This document shows, one piece after another, positions 8,588-17,386 of a stretch of DNA of 64,000 nucleotides; the stretch's first letter is position 1, and the number at the start of each line of letters is the position of its first letter. Under the pieces are notes generated by a model. The model searched no databases, was not told where the DNA came from, and saw only the letters and a program-made list of their open reading frames with translations. Both the position numbers and the translations under genes were made by a program. The stretch is from CAZLFQ01 sp964558975 (GTDB lineage: Bacteria; Pseudomonadota; Alphaproteobacteria; Rickettsiales; Midichloriaceae), in the NCBI GenBank assembly GCA_964558975.1, contig CAZLFQ010000002.1, positions 1 through 64,000 of the forward strand. The letters run 5' to 3'.

Positions 8588-9776
8588 AAAAAATCCTCAC
8601 AGTTATAATTGCAACAATCGATAATGCTATGCCCAATACCGCAATATTTTTAAAGTGATCGTAGATTAAAAAGCTACATGCGAGCAAAATGGTTGAGCAG
8701 CATTTACCAATCGCGTAAGAAATTGAAATACTTTTATACCTAGTATGAGTATTTGATATCGATTGCGTCCAAGAATGAAATGGCCCAATAAATGCACCTG
8801 TCATAATCGTAAACAGAATTTTGGCGACAATTATATATATCCAGTATCCAGATTGTATTAAAATCATTAAGGGGCAAGATATAATACATGCCGCAACAGC
8901 CGATGATTTCATCACTCTAGTTGCGCTATACTTGCTTGCTAATAAACCTGCTAATATCAACAACCCAGCATATAGGACAAGGGATAAAGTATTTAAGAGC
9001 ATAATCTGATTGCTATTAACTCCTAGCGCAATTGGGAGTAATGCATTAAAAATCCTTGTAGGAAGTCCGTAAAGTATTCCAAAAAACAGTGAGGCAATTA
9101 TTATTTGAATCACTAATATTTTGCCTAGAGAAGGGATATTAGAAGTGTCTTCATTGCGCTTTGTATATTCTGGAGTTTCTTTAATAGACAATCTCATTTT
9201 ATATATAACAATGGCTAATAAAAAACTTATAGCGTATGCAATACGGAAATATTCTGGTCCCATTTTATTGCATATGAAAGCAACAATGCTGGCTAATATA
9301 ATTCCTACTACCGTAAACGCACAGTAAAGACCACTAATCAAGCTATGCTTGGTACCATCCACTTCGTGCTCCATAAGGTATATCGCCCCTCCATTATACT
9401 CTCCCCCAAGAAAGAAACTTTGTAACGCACGCATTATCACAAATAGTGTTGTAGCCAAAATGCCTATTTGCGTGTACGTAGGTAACATACACATCAAGAA
9501 CGTTACACATGATATGCCAAGCATATTGCTATACATCGCAGGTCTTCTGCCATATTTATCACCGATAGATCCAAAAAAACTAGCTCCAACTAATTGAAAA
9601 ATTGCAGCAAAAAACTCAAACATAAAATAAAGAAAGTAGGCTGTAATTTTATCGAGATGTGGAAAAAAAACTTGAATCAGTACAGGAGCCATATAGCCAT
9701 AAAGTGCTATATCATAATACTCAATGCCTGACCCCAGCATTGCTGGCAAATAATAGCCTTTAATATACTTACGCAT
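8565..9776 (-). CDS. MFS transporter (metabolite:H+ symporter type), candidate thiamin-precursor importer
   Basis: A 403-residue carrier with about 12 membrane helices. It belongs by appearance to the MHS/ProP branch: GSGIEYYDIALYGYM at the N-terminus, the loop 2-3 motif GDKYGRRP and LGGEYNGGAIYL after helix 4. The ATG at 9776 is chosen because AGAGG lies at 9785-9781; the longer GTG frame from 9881 would begin inside the riboswitch aptamer. It is first in the operon with thiE and thiD and is directly under TPP control, so it probably imports thiamin or its HMP or thiazole precursors. The substrate is inference from regulation only. Confidence 0.85.
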   Translation of the reverse strand: MRKYIKGYYLPAMLGSGIEYYDIALYGYMAPVLIQVFFPHLDKITAYFLYFMFEFFAAIFQLVGASFFGSIGDKYGRRPAMYSNMLGISCVTFLMCMLPTYTQIGILATTLFVIMRALQSFFLGGEYNGGAIYLMEHEVDGTKHSLISGLYCAFTVVGIILASIVAFICNKMGPEYFRIAYAISFLLAIVIYKMRLSIKETPEYTKRNEDTSNIPSLGKILVIQIIIASLFFGILYGLPTRIFNALLPIALGVNSNQIMLLNTLSLVLYAGLLILAGLLASKYSATRVMKSSAVAACIISCPLMILIQSGYWIYIIVAKILFTIMTGAFIGPFHSWTQSISNTHTRYKSISISYAIGKCCSTILLACSFLIYDHFKNIAVLGIALSIVAIITVRIFYEAPTKN

Positions 9777-9780
9777 TAAT

Positions 9781-9817
9781 CCTCTCAAACGTTGTTGTAG
9801 GAACATCTGTGAAGAGG
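9781..9817 (-). promoter_or_regulatory. Putative riboswitch expression platform (SD sequestration)
   Basis: On the minus strand CCTCTTCAC at 9817-9809 can do two things. Its CCTCT can pair with the Shine-Dalgarno AGAGG at 9785-9781, hiding the start of the transporter gene. Its CTTCAC can instead pair with GTGAAG at 9881-9876, the 3' strand of aptamer helix P1. These pairings exclude each other, as expected for a translational OFF switch. The pairing is read from sequence; the mechanism is inference. Confidence 0.5.
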
Positions 9818-9876
9818 ATATAAAGCCGCAGAGGTAATCTGAATACGGTTTGAAATCGCAACAGATTATTAAGAGC

Positions 9877-9964
9877 TTCACTCTCCCTTCGCAGGCATTA
9901 TCCTGAGCAGGTTATTAGGGTAAAATCTCAGCCTTGAGAAAGTTCTCAAAGCACCCCTGGTGAA
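9877..9964 (-). promoter_or_regulatory. TPP riboswitch (THI element)
   Basis: Reading the minus strand, the conserved elements come in order: AGGGGTGC, a P3 hairpin, GGCTGAGA, ACCC, AACCTG, GGATAATGCC and GCGAAGGGA. P1 closes with TTCAC (9964-9960) against GTGAA (9881-9877). The P5 stem is CAGG/CCTG rather than the common CTGG/CCAG, a compensated change. The aptamer lies in the leader of the transporter-thiE-thiD operon and should lower its expression when thiamin pyrophosphate is plentiful. Confidence 0.93.
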
Positions 9965-9981
9965 TAAAAATTCATGGCATT

Positions 9982-10009
9982 GTTATACTTACTAAATACA
10001 ATTCGTCAA
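9982..10009 (-). promoter_or_regulatory. Sigma70-type promoter of the thiamin operon
   Basis: TTGACG at 10009-10004 and TATAAC at 9987-9982 on the minus strand, 16 bases apart. The expected start near 9975 falls just before the riboswitch. Confidence 0.65.
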
Positions 10010-10036
10010 GCCAAATGAAGATATTCTAAGTTAATG

Positions 10037-10396
10037 TCAACTAGACTCGCACTCCCATGCGTTCTCAATGTGGTCTGCGATACATCCATTAATTACTGTG
10101 ATAAAATCAAACCGCATATCGTGGTTTGCATACTGCTCATTCTCTCCAAGAAAGTAGTTTGCAGCGTTACAGTTACGTTTAATTTGCTTTTTCGTTATCA
10201 AATCAAAGTGTGCTGGGTCATGCCTTGCTTTAACTTCTACAAAAACTACGAGCGTTTCTTTTTTCGCAACCAAATCTAACTCACCATATGGGGTTTTATA
10301 GCGAAAAAATAAAATTTCAAAACCCATTCCACGCAGATAATCTGCCACCTGCTCTTCCGACTCAACTCCATACTTGTAAGCGAGACTTTGCTTCAT
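10037..10396 (-). CDS. yraN: YraN family (UPF0102) nuclease-fold protein
   Basis: A 119-residue protein with the restriction-endonuclease-like core of the family: YGVESEEQVADYL, then GFEILFFRYKTPYGELDLVAKK and VFVEVKARHD, giving the E-x-D and E-V-K residues seen in members. Biochemical role is unsettled in general. It starts two bases after the rsh stop and is probably co-transcribed with rsh. Its last 24 codons have a diverged second copy at 7066-7137. Confidence 0.88.
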   Translation of the reverse strand: MKQSLAYKYGVESEEQVADYLRGMGFEILFFRYKTPYGELDLVAKKETLVVFVEVKARHDPAHFDLITKKQIKRNCNAANYFLGENEQYANHDMRFDFITVINGCIADHIENAWECESS

Positions 10397-10398
10397 AT

Positions 10399-12567
10399 TT
10401 ACGCTTTATATCTTTCAACGCTGTGTACACAGTCTAGTGACCTTATGCCAGTAATCAGATTGTTCAGTTGTTGTAGTCCTTTCACTTCTACATCTAATTG
10501 CAGCTCAAAGAAATCTAGTGAGCGACCAGACACTTTTAGATTAGAAATATTTGCCTGATCGTGAGCGATTGCATTGGTAATTTTGGCAAGGCTTCCTGTC
10601 TCATTTGAAAGCGTAACTTTGATTCGCCCAATGTATTTTTCGTCACCTGTCCCTTCCCAAGACACATCGATCCAACGCTCTGGCGTGCCAGAAAAATTCT
10701 CCAACATCTCACAATCGGCAGTGTGAATTGTGATTCCTTTACCAGTATTAACGATCCCTACGATCCTATCACCAGGAAGCGGATGGCAACAACCTGCAAA
10801 ATGTATAGCCATTCCCGGAATTAAACCTTTTATTGGCATTCCCTTACTTTCTTTTGGAGCGGGTTTTGCATTTTTAAACTTTAGAAGAGAAAGTGGATTT
10901 TTGCTTTTTTTGTCAGCTTGGTATTCAGGATGCAGCGCTTTAATTACTTCATTCCTATTAACCAAACCTTCACCTATCCCTGCAAGCAAATCATCAACGC
11001 TTTGTCTTTTAAAATGCGGCAAAACAGCCTTCAGGCTCTCTTCTTTATATTCTTTATCGAGCTGTTGGAAAGTTTTACTGATAATTGCTCTACCAAGATT
11101 TATATATTCATCACGCTGTTTTGAACGAATATATTTTCTAATCTCTGCTCTTGCTTTGCCAGTTACAACAAATTTCTCCCAAGCAGGCGATGGCATTGGC
11201 GTTTTTGAACGCAATATCTCTACTTGGTCACCATTTTCTAACTGAGTTTTAAGTGGAACAATCCTTCCATTAACCCTAGCCCCAATACAAGTAAGCCCCA
11301 TATTAGAGTGAACTGCAAAAGCAAAATCCACAGGTGTAGCACCACGCGGCAAGGCTATCAAATCCCCTTTTGGCGAGAAGCAGAAAACTTGGTCATAGTA
11401 CATTTCTAACTTTGTGTTCTCCAAGAACTCTTCGGCACTTGATGCATTTTCAAGAATTTCCAATAGCTCTCTAATCCACCTATAATGAGTACCTTCAATT
11501 GTACTAGGCTGACTTTGTTTATATGTCCAGTGAGCGGCTACCCCAAGCTCTGCAATCTCATGCATGTCAAATGTTCTAATTTGTATCTCGATACACCTTT
11601 GCTCAGGCCCCATCACTAAAGTATGCAGAGATTGATATCCGTTGGCTTTAGGAGTACTGATAAAATCTTTAAATCCACCTGGGATCATGTGATATGATGT
11701 GTGCATAACCCCAAGTGCCTTGTAACAATCTACAGGATCATCCACCAATATCCTAAAAGCAATAATATCTGCAAGCTGCTCAAAAGCTACGTTCTTTCTC
11801 TCCATCTTTCTCCAAATGGAGCACGTTGTCTTCTCTCTACCTTGAACATCTGCATCTATGCCATGGCTTTTTAAAGTATCTTTAATTTCTTTTACAATTG
11901 TATCAACTAACGAAGTGCCCTGCTTACGTAAAAAATCCAATCTACTAATAATAGATTTGCGGATTTCAGGGTGCAGCTCTGCAAACGCTAAATCTTGCAG
12001 TTCGTTTTTAAATTTATGGATACCTATACGTTCGGCCAAAGGCGAATATATTTCCATTGTTTCATGAGAAATTCGTATACGCTTTTCAGGCTTTTTAATA
12101 TGCTTAATCGTCCGCATATTATGGAGTCTATCTGCAAGCTTAACTAGTAAAACTCTAATATCTTCCGATATCGCTAAAAGTAATTTGCGGAAATTTTCCG
12201 CTTGTTTAATATGCTCTGGCTGATATTCGATTTTCGCTAATTTCGTGACTCCATCTACTAATTTCGAAACTTCTTTACCAAAGTCTTTCTCGATTTCCTC
12301 TAAAGTTATTTTAGTATCTTCTAATGTGTCGTGAAGCAAAGCAGTAATTAAAGATGCTGTATCCAACTTTAACTCGGTCAATATTTCTGCCACAGCTATC
12401 GGGTGAATGCAGTATGGCTCTCCAGATGCTCTAATCTGCCCCTCATGCGCCTTAACCGTTATATCTATAGCTTTTTCTATTAGAGAGAGGTCAGCTTTGG
12501 GGTTACTCGACTTTACTTTTTCAAGTAAATTCTGACGCGCCTCCAAAACTATCTTCTCTGCTGACAT
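10399..12567 (-). CDS. rsh: Bifunctional (p)ppGpp synthetase/hydrolase (RelA/SpoT homologue)
   Basis: A 722-residue stringent-response enzyme. The N-terminal HD hydrolase domain keeps HPIAVAEIL, LLHDTLEDT and KLADRLHNMRT. The synthetase domain keeps GYQSLHT and EIQIRT-x-DMHEIAELG-x-AAHW. TGS (about 390-450) and a C-terminal ACT domain (about 640-720) follow. Both halves look intact, so it should make and degrade (p)ppGpp; this contrasts with the fragmented or missing genes in strict Rickettsia. The start at 12567 is the only good ATG; its ribosome-binding site is weak. Confidence 0.93.
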   Translation of the reverse strand: MSAEKIVLEARQNLLEKVKSSNPKADLSLIEKAIDITVKAHEGQIRASGEPYCIHPIAVAEILTELKLDTASLITALLHDTLEDTKITLEEIEKDFGKEVSKLVDGVTKLAKIEYQPEHIKQAENFRKLLLAISEDIRVLLVKLADRLHNMRTIKHIKKPEKRIRISHETMEIYSPLAERIGIHKFKNELQDLAFAELHPEIRKSIISRLDFLRKQGTSLVDTIVKEIKDTLKSHGIDADVQGREKTTCSIWRKMERKNVAFEQLADIIAFRILVDDPVDCYKALGVMHTSYHMIPGGFKDFISTPKANGYQSLHTLVMGPEQRCIEIQIRTFDMHEIAELGVAAHWTYKQSQPSTIEGTHYRWIRELLEILENASSAEEFLENTKLEMYYDQVFCFSPKGDLIALPRGATPVDFAFAVHSNMGLTCIGARVNGRIVPLKTQLENGDQVEILRSKTPMPSPAWEKFVVTGKARAEIRKYIRSKQRDEYINLGRAIISKTFQQLDKEYKEESLKAVLPHFKRQSVDDLLAGIGEGLVNRNEVIKALHPEYQADKKSKNPLSLLKFKNAKPAPKESKGMPIKGLIPGMAIHFAGCCHPLPGDRIVGIVNTGKGITIHTADCEMLENFSGTPERWIDVSWEGTGDEKYIGRIKVTLSNETGSLAKITNAIAHDQANISNLKVSGRSLDFFELQLDVEVKGLQQLNNLITGIRSLDCVHSVERYKA

Positions 12568-12681
12568 ACAACCACTTTTATTGTTAATAAAAATGTAACC
12601 TAAGTTTAATGGACTTGAAAGTACATTTGCAAAATTAGTCCAATAATAGTAAGTTATTACAAAAGTAATTCGGAAACATAT

Positions 12682-13620
12682 ATGGCAGTATCAGCAGTTC
12701 AAAATCAAGAAATCCAAGAAGCACGTGATCTTTCAAACAAAACGCGTCGTGCCACCGTTCAAGCAATAGAAGATATTTTATATGAGCCAATTAAAGTATT
12801 AGACCATGGCTTTATCCGCGTGATCGACTATATGGGTGATGATGAAGCTGTAGTTCAATCTGCTCGTGTTTCTTATGGTAGAGGCACAAAAAAAATCAGC
12901 CAAGACCGTGGATTAATTAGATATTTAATGCGTCATTGGCACACAACTCCATTTGAAATGTGCGAAATTAAATTCCACGTTAAATTACCTATTTTTGTTG
13001 CGCGTCAATGGATAAGACACAGAACTGCAAACGTAAACGAATATTCTGCACGTTATTCAATTCTTGATAAAGAGTTCTATATACCAGCGCCAGCTAATCT
13101 TGCATCTCAGTCAGATTCTAACCGTCAGGGTAGAGGCGATGTTTTAGAAGGAGCAGAAGCTCACCACGTTTTAGAATTATTAAAAAATGATTCTGAAAAA
13201 TCATATGAGCACTATATGCAGATGCTTAACCTAAATGACAACACTGATGAAGTTCTTGACCCAAATAGAAAAGGATTAACTCGCGAGTTAGCTAGAATGA
13301 ATTTACCAGTAAACTACTACACTCAGTGGTACTGGAAAATTGATCTAAATAACCTAATGCACTTCTTGATGCTTCGTGCCGACCCACATGCTCAATACGA
13401 AATCCGCGTTTATGCGGAAGCGATGATTGAAGTTCTAAAAAAATGGGTTCCGTTTACTTTTGAAGCTTTCATGGATTACCGCGTTAACAGCGCCAACCTT
13501 TCTGCACAAATGCTAGATATCGTAAAACGCATGATAGCAGGCGAAAAAGTTAATCAAGAAACCAGTGGACTTACTCAACGCGAGTGGGATGAGCTAGCTC
13601 AAAAATTGAGTATGAAATAG
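12682..13620 (+). CDS. thyX: Flavin-dependent thymidylate synthase ThyX
   Basis: A 312-residue enzyme making dTMP from dUMP with FAD and methylene-tetrahydrofolate. The defining RHR-x7-S motif is Arg112-His113-Arg114 to Ser122, with NEYSARY intact. Further support comes from HTTPFEMCEIKFHV and the C-terminal LRADPHAQYEIR-Y region. It is divergent from rsh, with a 114-base intergenic region. Length is near that of the long alphaproteobacterial form. Confidence 0.95.
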   Translation: MAVSAVQNQEIQEARDLSNKTRRATVQAIEDILYEPIKVLDHGFIRVIDYMGDDEAVVQSARVSYGRGTKKISQDRGLIRYLMRHWHTTPFEMCEIKFHVKLPIFVARQWIRHRTANVNEYSARYSILDKEFYIPAPANLASQSDSNRQGRGDVLEGAEAHHVLELLKNDSEKSYEHYMQMLNLNDNTDEVLDPNRKGLTRELARMNLPVNYYTQWYWKIDLNNLMHFLMLRADPHAQYEIRVYAEAMIEVLKKWVPFTFEAFMDYRVNSANLSAQMLDIVKRMIAGEKVNQETSGLTQREWDELAQKLSMK

Positions 13621-13656
13621 AGTAACAGTACGTTTGATTATTGGTTTCGAGTATGT

Positions 13657-14307
13657 CTAGTGGCTTAACTTATACAACCAGTATGAAGTGAAGTTTGTTG
13701 CTGCGTCGAAATAATATGAGTACCATTCCCATACTGTAAGTAATACGAAACCTACAAGTTTATTATATTCGTTAAATATAAGCTTAAATTTTCCGTCAAA
13801 AAGACTGATGTTATCTTGACCTACTGGGTGAATAACTACTTCATAGTCTGGCATATATTTCTTAAAAATAAGCTGGCTTCGCGGCATGTGATAATTTGAT
13901 GTAACAAGCCTTAAGCTTTTAAATCTATGTAAATCCATAAAAATCTTTGCTTCTATGGCATTTGATATAGTGCTATCGGCAATACTGCCAAGAATAATAT
14001 TATCTGGATTAATTTTTTGACTCTCTTCAGACTTAGAGAAGTTTTTAATAATGTCTTTTTTAGTAACTTTAAAGCCAACCCCTGAGATAAGTATTTTCTC
14101 AGAATCAGTTTTCATAAGTATATCCAGCCCTGTCTCTAAACGCTTAGTTCCACCTGTTAGAACTACCACAGCATCAGTTTGCCCTTCTACCTCTTGGTAA
14201 GGTTTTGGAATCATTGCCATAAAGCACAACAACCCTAACAACCACGTAACGGACACTGTTAGCAGTATGTACTTAGCTAAATTAAACAATTTTTTAAGAC
14301 TAGACAT
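13657..14307 (-). CDS. YdcF/SanA-like DUF218 membrane-anchored protein
   Basis: 216 residues from the ATG at 14307 (MSSLKKLFNLAKY). A longer frame would run into the tRNA-Asp gene and is rejected. One N-terminal membrane helix (about 8-30) is followed by a DUF218 domain: AVVVLTGGTKRLETGLDIL, KILISGVGF, NTISNA-like STISNAIEA and LRLVTSNYHMPRS. Members such as SanA, ElyC and YdcF are tied to envelope integrity. It converges on thyX with about 36 bases between stops. Confidence 0.85.
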   Translation of the reverse strand: MSSLKKLFNLAKYILLTVSVTWLLGLLCFMAMIPKPYQEVEGQTDAVVVLTGGTKRLETGLDILMKTDSEKILISGVGFKVTKKDIIKNFSKSEESQKINPDNIILGSIADSTISNAIEAKIFMDLHRFKSLRLVTSNYHMPRSQLIFKKYMPDYEVVIHPVGQDNISLFDGKFKLIFNEYNKLVGFVLLTVWEWYSYYFDAATNFTSYWLYKLSH

Positions 14308-14320
14308 TTGCACTATAAAA

Positions 14321-14397
14321 TGGCGGGGATGACGAGACTCGAACTCGCGACCTCCGGCGTGACAGGCCAGCACTCTAACCAACTGAGCTACATCCCC
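14321..14397 (-). tRNA. tRNA-Asp (GTC)
   Basis: The minus strand folds into a full cloverleaf: acceptor GGGGATG pairing with CATCCCC, D-loop AGCTCAGTTGGTTAGAG, anticodon loop CTGTCAC (anticodon GTC) on a five-pair stem, T-loop GTTCGAGTC, and an encoded CCA. Confidence 0.97.
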
Positions 14398-14477
14398 ATT
14401 TTAGGTAACAGTATAATAGTATTACCAACTACCAATTGCAAACAGTAACTTTAGCATCACCCTAAAAACTTAAGTGA

Positions 14478-14553
14478 TGGTGGGCGGTGACAGGCTCGAA
14501 CTGCCGACCTCTTCGGTGTAAACGAAATGCTCTACCAACTGAGCTAACCGCCC
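14478..14553 (-). tRNA. tRNA-Val (TAC)
   Basis: Cloverleaf on the minus strand: acceptor GGGCGGT with ACCGCCC, D-loop AGCTCAGTTGGTAGAGC, anticodon loop TTTACAC (TAC) on stem TTTCG/CGAAG, T-loop GTTCGAGCC, encoded CCA. It precedes tRNA-Asp by 80 bases on the same strand, a common alphaproteobacterial pairing. Confidence 0.97.
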
Positions 14554-14788
14554 TAAAGACACCATGTTGTGAGTTAAGATAAATAACGATTAACAGAGTA
14601 AATTGCAAGCAAAAAATCACTCTTTCACAATTTATTAATAACAATATTCTTTAGCTGCATATCTACATAACATGGATGAACACAAATAAAATAATATTTT
14701 ACAGTAGTAAATATAAGGTTATGCTGACAATAACTACTATAAATCAGCTGGTTAGGTTTTAAACTAACGACTTCAGATTTGAGGAATT

Positions 14789-15823
14789 ATGACTACCAAA
14801 AAAATTAAGATTTTAATAATAGAAGATTCAAAATTCGTTAAAACATTGTTCACTGGCCTACTAAATCAAACAGATGATATTGAAGTTGTAGGTACTGCTG
14901 AAAATGAGCGTGAAGCAACAAAAAAAATCACCGAACTAAAACCTGACATAATCACACTTGATGCTGATATACCTGAGATGGATGGAATAAGATTTCTAGA
15001 CAAACTTATGCATAAAGATCCTATCCCTGTGATTATGATTTCTACTCTTGATAAAGAAGGTGCAGAAACAACTATAAGAGCCCTTGAAATTGGCGCAGTA
15101 GACTATCTAATAAAGCCAAAGCAATTCGAAGATTTTAAAGATTTAAGCAAGTTAAAAACCGAATTGGAAAATAAAGTGCATTTGGCTTTGAAAGCTTCTC
15201 TAAGATATCATTCTCTTTCAGATAATTCTAAAATTAAAACTTTAGCTTTTGATTCTTCTCAAAAATCAATCTCTAGAATAATTACCTTAAGTTCTTCAGT
15301 CGGTGGAGTAGAAGCTGTGAAGCAAGTGTTATCATTACTACCTTCTAATTCACCACCAATATTAGTTTCTCTCAGACTACATGAGAGCCTTGTAAATGCG
15401 TTTACAGAACGATTATCATCACTTTGTGAGGTTGGAATTAATTTAGCTAAGAACGGACAAAAGATTAGTACTGGTCAGGCATACCTAACGTCATCCAGTA
15501 ACAATATTCATTTAGAGAAATCTGGCGATAATTTTAAAGTAGTGATTAATGAAAATGAAAATCAAAATCCTGTAGACTCTATGTTTGAATCTTTAGCAAA
15601 CAACTTCGGAAATAAAGTTGTTGGAGTCATTTTAACAGGTCATGGTCACGACGGAACTCAAGGCATGATAAAGATTAAAGAAAAAGGTGGCTTTGTAATA
15701 AGTCAAAATGAAGCAAGCTGCGTTATATACGAAACACCAAAACTTGCTAAGTCCAAGGGCGCAATAAACGTTGAGCTACCACTAGAGGATATTCCAAACG
15801 AGATTTTAAAGAAATGTGTTTAA
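14789..15823 (+). CDS. CheB-like response regulator with altered methylesterase site
   Basis: 344 residues: a receiver domain (about 5-125) with acidic pocket Glu12-Asp13, phospho-acceptor Asp58 and Lys109-Pro, then a CheB-type methylesterase domain (about 160-342). An ungapped comparison with E. coli CheB from memory puts catalytic Ser at Ser170 (SSSVGG in place of GASTGG) and Asp at Asp288 (GHGHDG), but the catalytic His position holds Arg196. The protein may therefore bind without hydrolysing, or do something other than receptor demethylation. No other chemotaxis gene is in the window; two flagellar hook genes lie 35 kb away. GGAA precedes the ATG weakly. Confidence 0.8.
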   Translation: MTTKKIKILIIEDSKFVKTLFTGLLNQTDDIEVVGTAENEREATKKITELKPDIITLDADIPEMDGIRFLDKLMHKDPIPVIMISTLDKEGAETTIRALEIGAVDYLIKPKQFEDFKDLSKLKTELENKVHLALKASLRYHSLSDNSKIKTLAFDSSQKSISRIITLSSSVGGVEAVKQVLSLLPSNSPPILVSLRLHESLVNAFTERLSSLCEVGINLAKNGQKISTGQAYLTSSSNNIHLEKSGDNFKVVINENENQNPVDSMFESLANNFGNKVVGVILTGHGHDGTQGMIKIKEKGGFVISQNEASCVIYETPKLAKSKGAINVELPLEDIPNEILKKCV

Positions 15824-15829
15824 ATTTTC

Positions 15830-17353
15830 TTACTCAGTTTGCAACCTAGGAAATATTCCTTGGGGCACAGGTAATTCAGCTCCACTTCTCAAAGCAAAAT
15901 CTACACTCATATTTTCAAGCCTAGGAGATTCGACACCCAATTGTTCCAGAAGCTTATTTGCAGAATCAGGAATAATTGGCAACAACGCTATTCCTAAAAT
16001 TCTCAAACTCTCACACAGCACATACAATACTGTATTCATCCTCTCAACATCTGATTTTTTAAGAACCCATGGCGCCTGTTTATCTACATATTCATTTGCT
16101 GCCGACCCTAGAGAGATAACTTCTTCAAATGCCAAATGAATCTCCTGTTTATCTATATGATTTCTCATTCTATCTGCCAAAGAGTATGCTAGATCTAATA
16201 ATTTTTTATCTTCACCTATTAACTGATTACAATGAGGGACTTTCGCATCACAATTTTTGTTGATAAAGGACAAAACTCTCTGTGCAAGATTTCCAATATT
16301 ATTGCAAAGATTTGAATTCACTTTATTTATGAATGCGTCACGAGAAAAATTACCATCATTACCGAAAGGCATCTCAGTCATTAGAAAATAACGCACATAA
16401 TCTAGGCCAAATTCATCCATTAATTTTATCGGATCAATTGTATTGCCTAATGATTTGGAAATTTTCTCACCTTCATTTGTCCACCAACCATGCGCGAAAA
16501 CTCTTTTCGGCAGCGGCAATTCGCAAGCCATTAAAAATGCTGGCCAATATACAGCATGAAACCTCAATATATCTTTACCAACAATATGCAAATCACACGG
16601 CCAAAATTGCTTACGCTCTTGCGTATGAATCGCTGAATAATAATTAAACAAGGCATCTAACCAAACATACATTACATGATGCTCATCGTTAGGAATAGGT
16701 ATCCCCCATTTAAATGATGTACGTGAAACCGATAGATCATGCAACCCTCCCTTAACAAATGAAAGCACTTCATTTTTTCTTGAATTAGGCGCAATAAAAT
16801 CAGGATTTTCTTCATAGAATTTAAGCAATTTATCTTGCCATTTTGACAGATTAAAAAAGTAACTAGGCTCAGTTATCCACTCAACTTCTGCTCCTGTTGG
16901 TGCTTTGCCGTCAACTAATTCTGATTCTTGGTAAAATGCCTCATCTCGCACTGCATACCAGCCCGAATAACTACCCAAATATACATTGCCACTTGTAAAT
17001 AATTTTTTCCAAATTTCTTGAACAGTACTTTTATGACGTATCTCAGTTGTTCTGATAAAATCATCATTAGATATTTTTAGATTAATATTTAAATTCTTAA
17101 ATGCTTCAGAAAACTTATCTGTAAATGCCTGAATATCTACTCCAGCTTTTGCAGCAGACTTCTCAATTTTCTGCCCATGTTCATCAGTTCCAGTAAGGAA
17201 CATCACATTAAACCCATCCAGCCTTTTGAATCTTGCTATCACGTCCGAGGCAATTGTTGTGTACGCATGACCAATATGCGGAGCATCGTTCACATAGTAT
17301 ATTGGTGTTGTAATGTAAAAATTCTTATTCATATAACTACATTTTTTAGTCAT
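15830..17353 (-). CDS. metG: Methionyl-tRNA synthetase
   Basis: A 507-residue class I synthetase charging tRNA-Met. ATP-binding HIGH is in APHIGHAYTT and KMSKS appears as KISKSLGNT. The catalytic domain (about 5-370) is followed by a helical anticodon-binding domain; there is no C-terminal tRBD. The start at 17353 has GAGAG upstream. A further ATG at 17332 (MNKNFYITTPIYY) matches many family starts, and TATAAT sits right at 17357-17352, so a leaderless-like start there is possible. Confidence 0.93.
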   Translation of the reverse strand: MTKKCSYMNKNFYITTPIYYVNDAPHIGHAYTTIASDVIARFKRLDGFNVMFLTGTDEHGQKIEKSAAKAGVDIQAFTDKFSEAFKNLNINLKISNDDFIRTTEIRHKSTVQEIWKKLFTSGNVYLGSYSGWYAVRDEAFYQESELVDGKAPTGAEVEWITEPSYFFNLSKWQDKLLKFYEENPDFIAPNSRKNEVLSFVKGGLHDLSVSRTSFKWGIPIPNDEHHVMYVWLDALFNYYSAIHTQERKQFWPCDLHIVGKDILRFHAVYWPAFLMACELPLPKRVFAHGWWTNEGEKISKSLGNTIDPIKLMDEFGLDYVRYFLMTEMPFGNDGNFSRDAFINKVNSNLCNNIGNLAQRVLSFINKNCDAKVPHCNQLIGEDKKLLDLAYSLADRMRNHIDKQEIHLAFEEVISLGSAANEYVDKQAPWVLKKSDVERMNTVLYVLCESLRILGIALLPIIPDSANKLLEQLGVESPRLENMSVDFALRSGAELPVPQGIFPRLQTE

Positions 17354-17386
17354 TATACTCTCTAAATTAAAAAAATTAAAGACCAT

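Noticed and set aside
9777..9881. N-terminal extension of the MFS carrier from GTG 9881
   Set aside because: It overlaps the aptamer and the expression platform; ATG 9776 has a Shine-Dalgarno and yields a normal MFS N-terminus.
7075..10075. yraN-end repeats as a recent integrase attachment site
   Set aside because: No integrase lies between them and the copies differ mostly at synonymous sites, so a fresh site-specific integration is unlikely; an older recombination is kept as a finding.
10730..11245. 171-codon frame antisense to rsh
   Set aside because: Shadow of the TGS-region coding sequence with no promoter or ribosome-binding site.
14308..14382. N-terminal extension of the YdcF-like protein
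   Set aside because: It would translate through the tRNA-Asp gene.
14462..14644. 60-codon open frame on the minus strand
   Set aside because: It is the tRNA-Val gene and flank read as protein.
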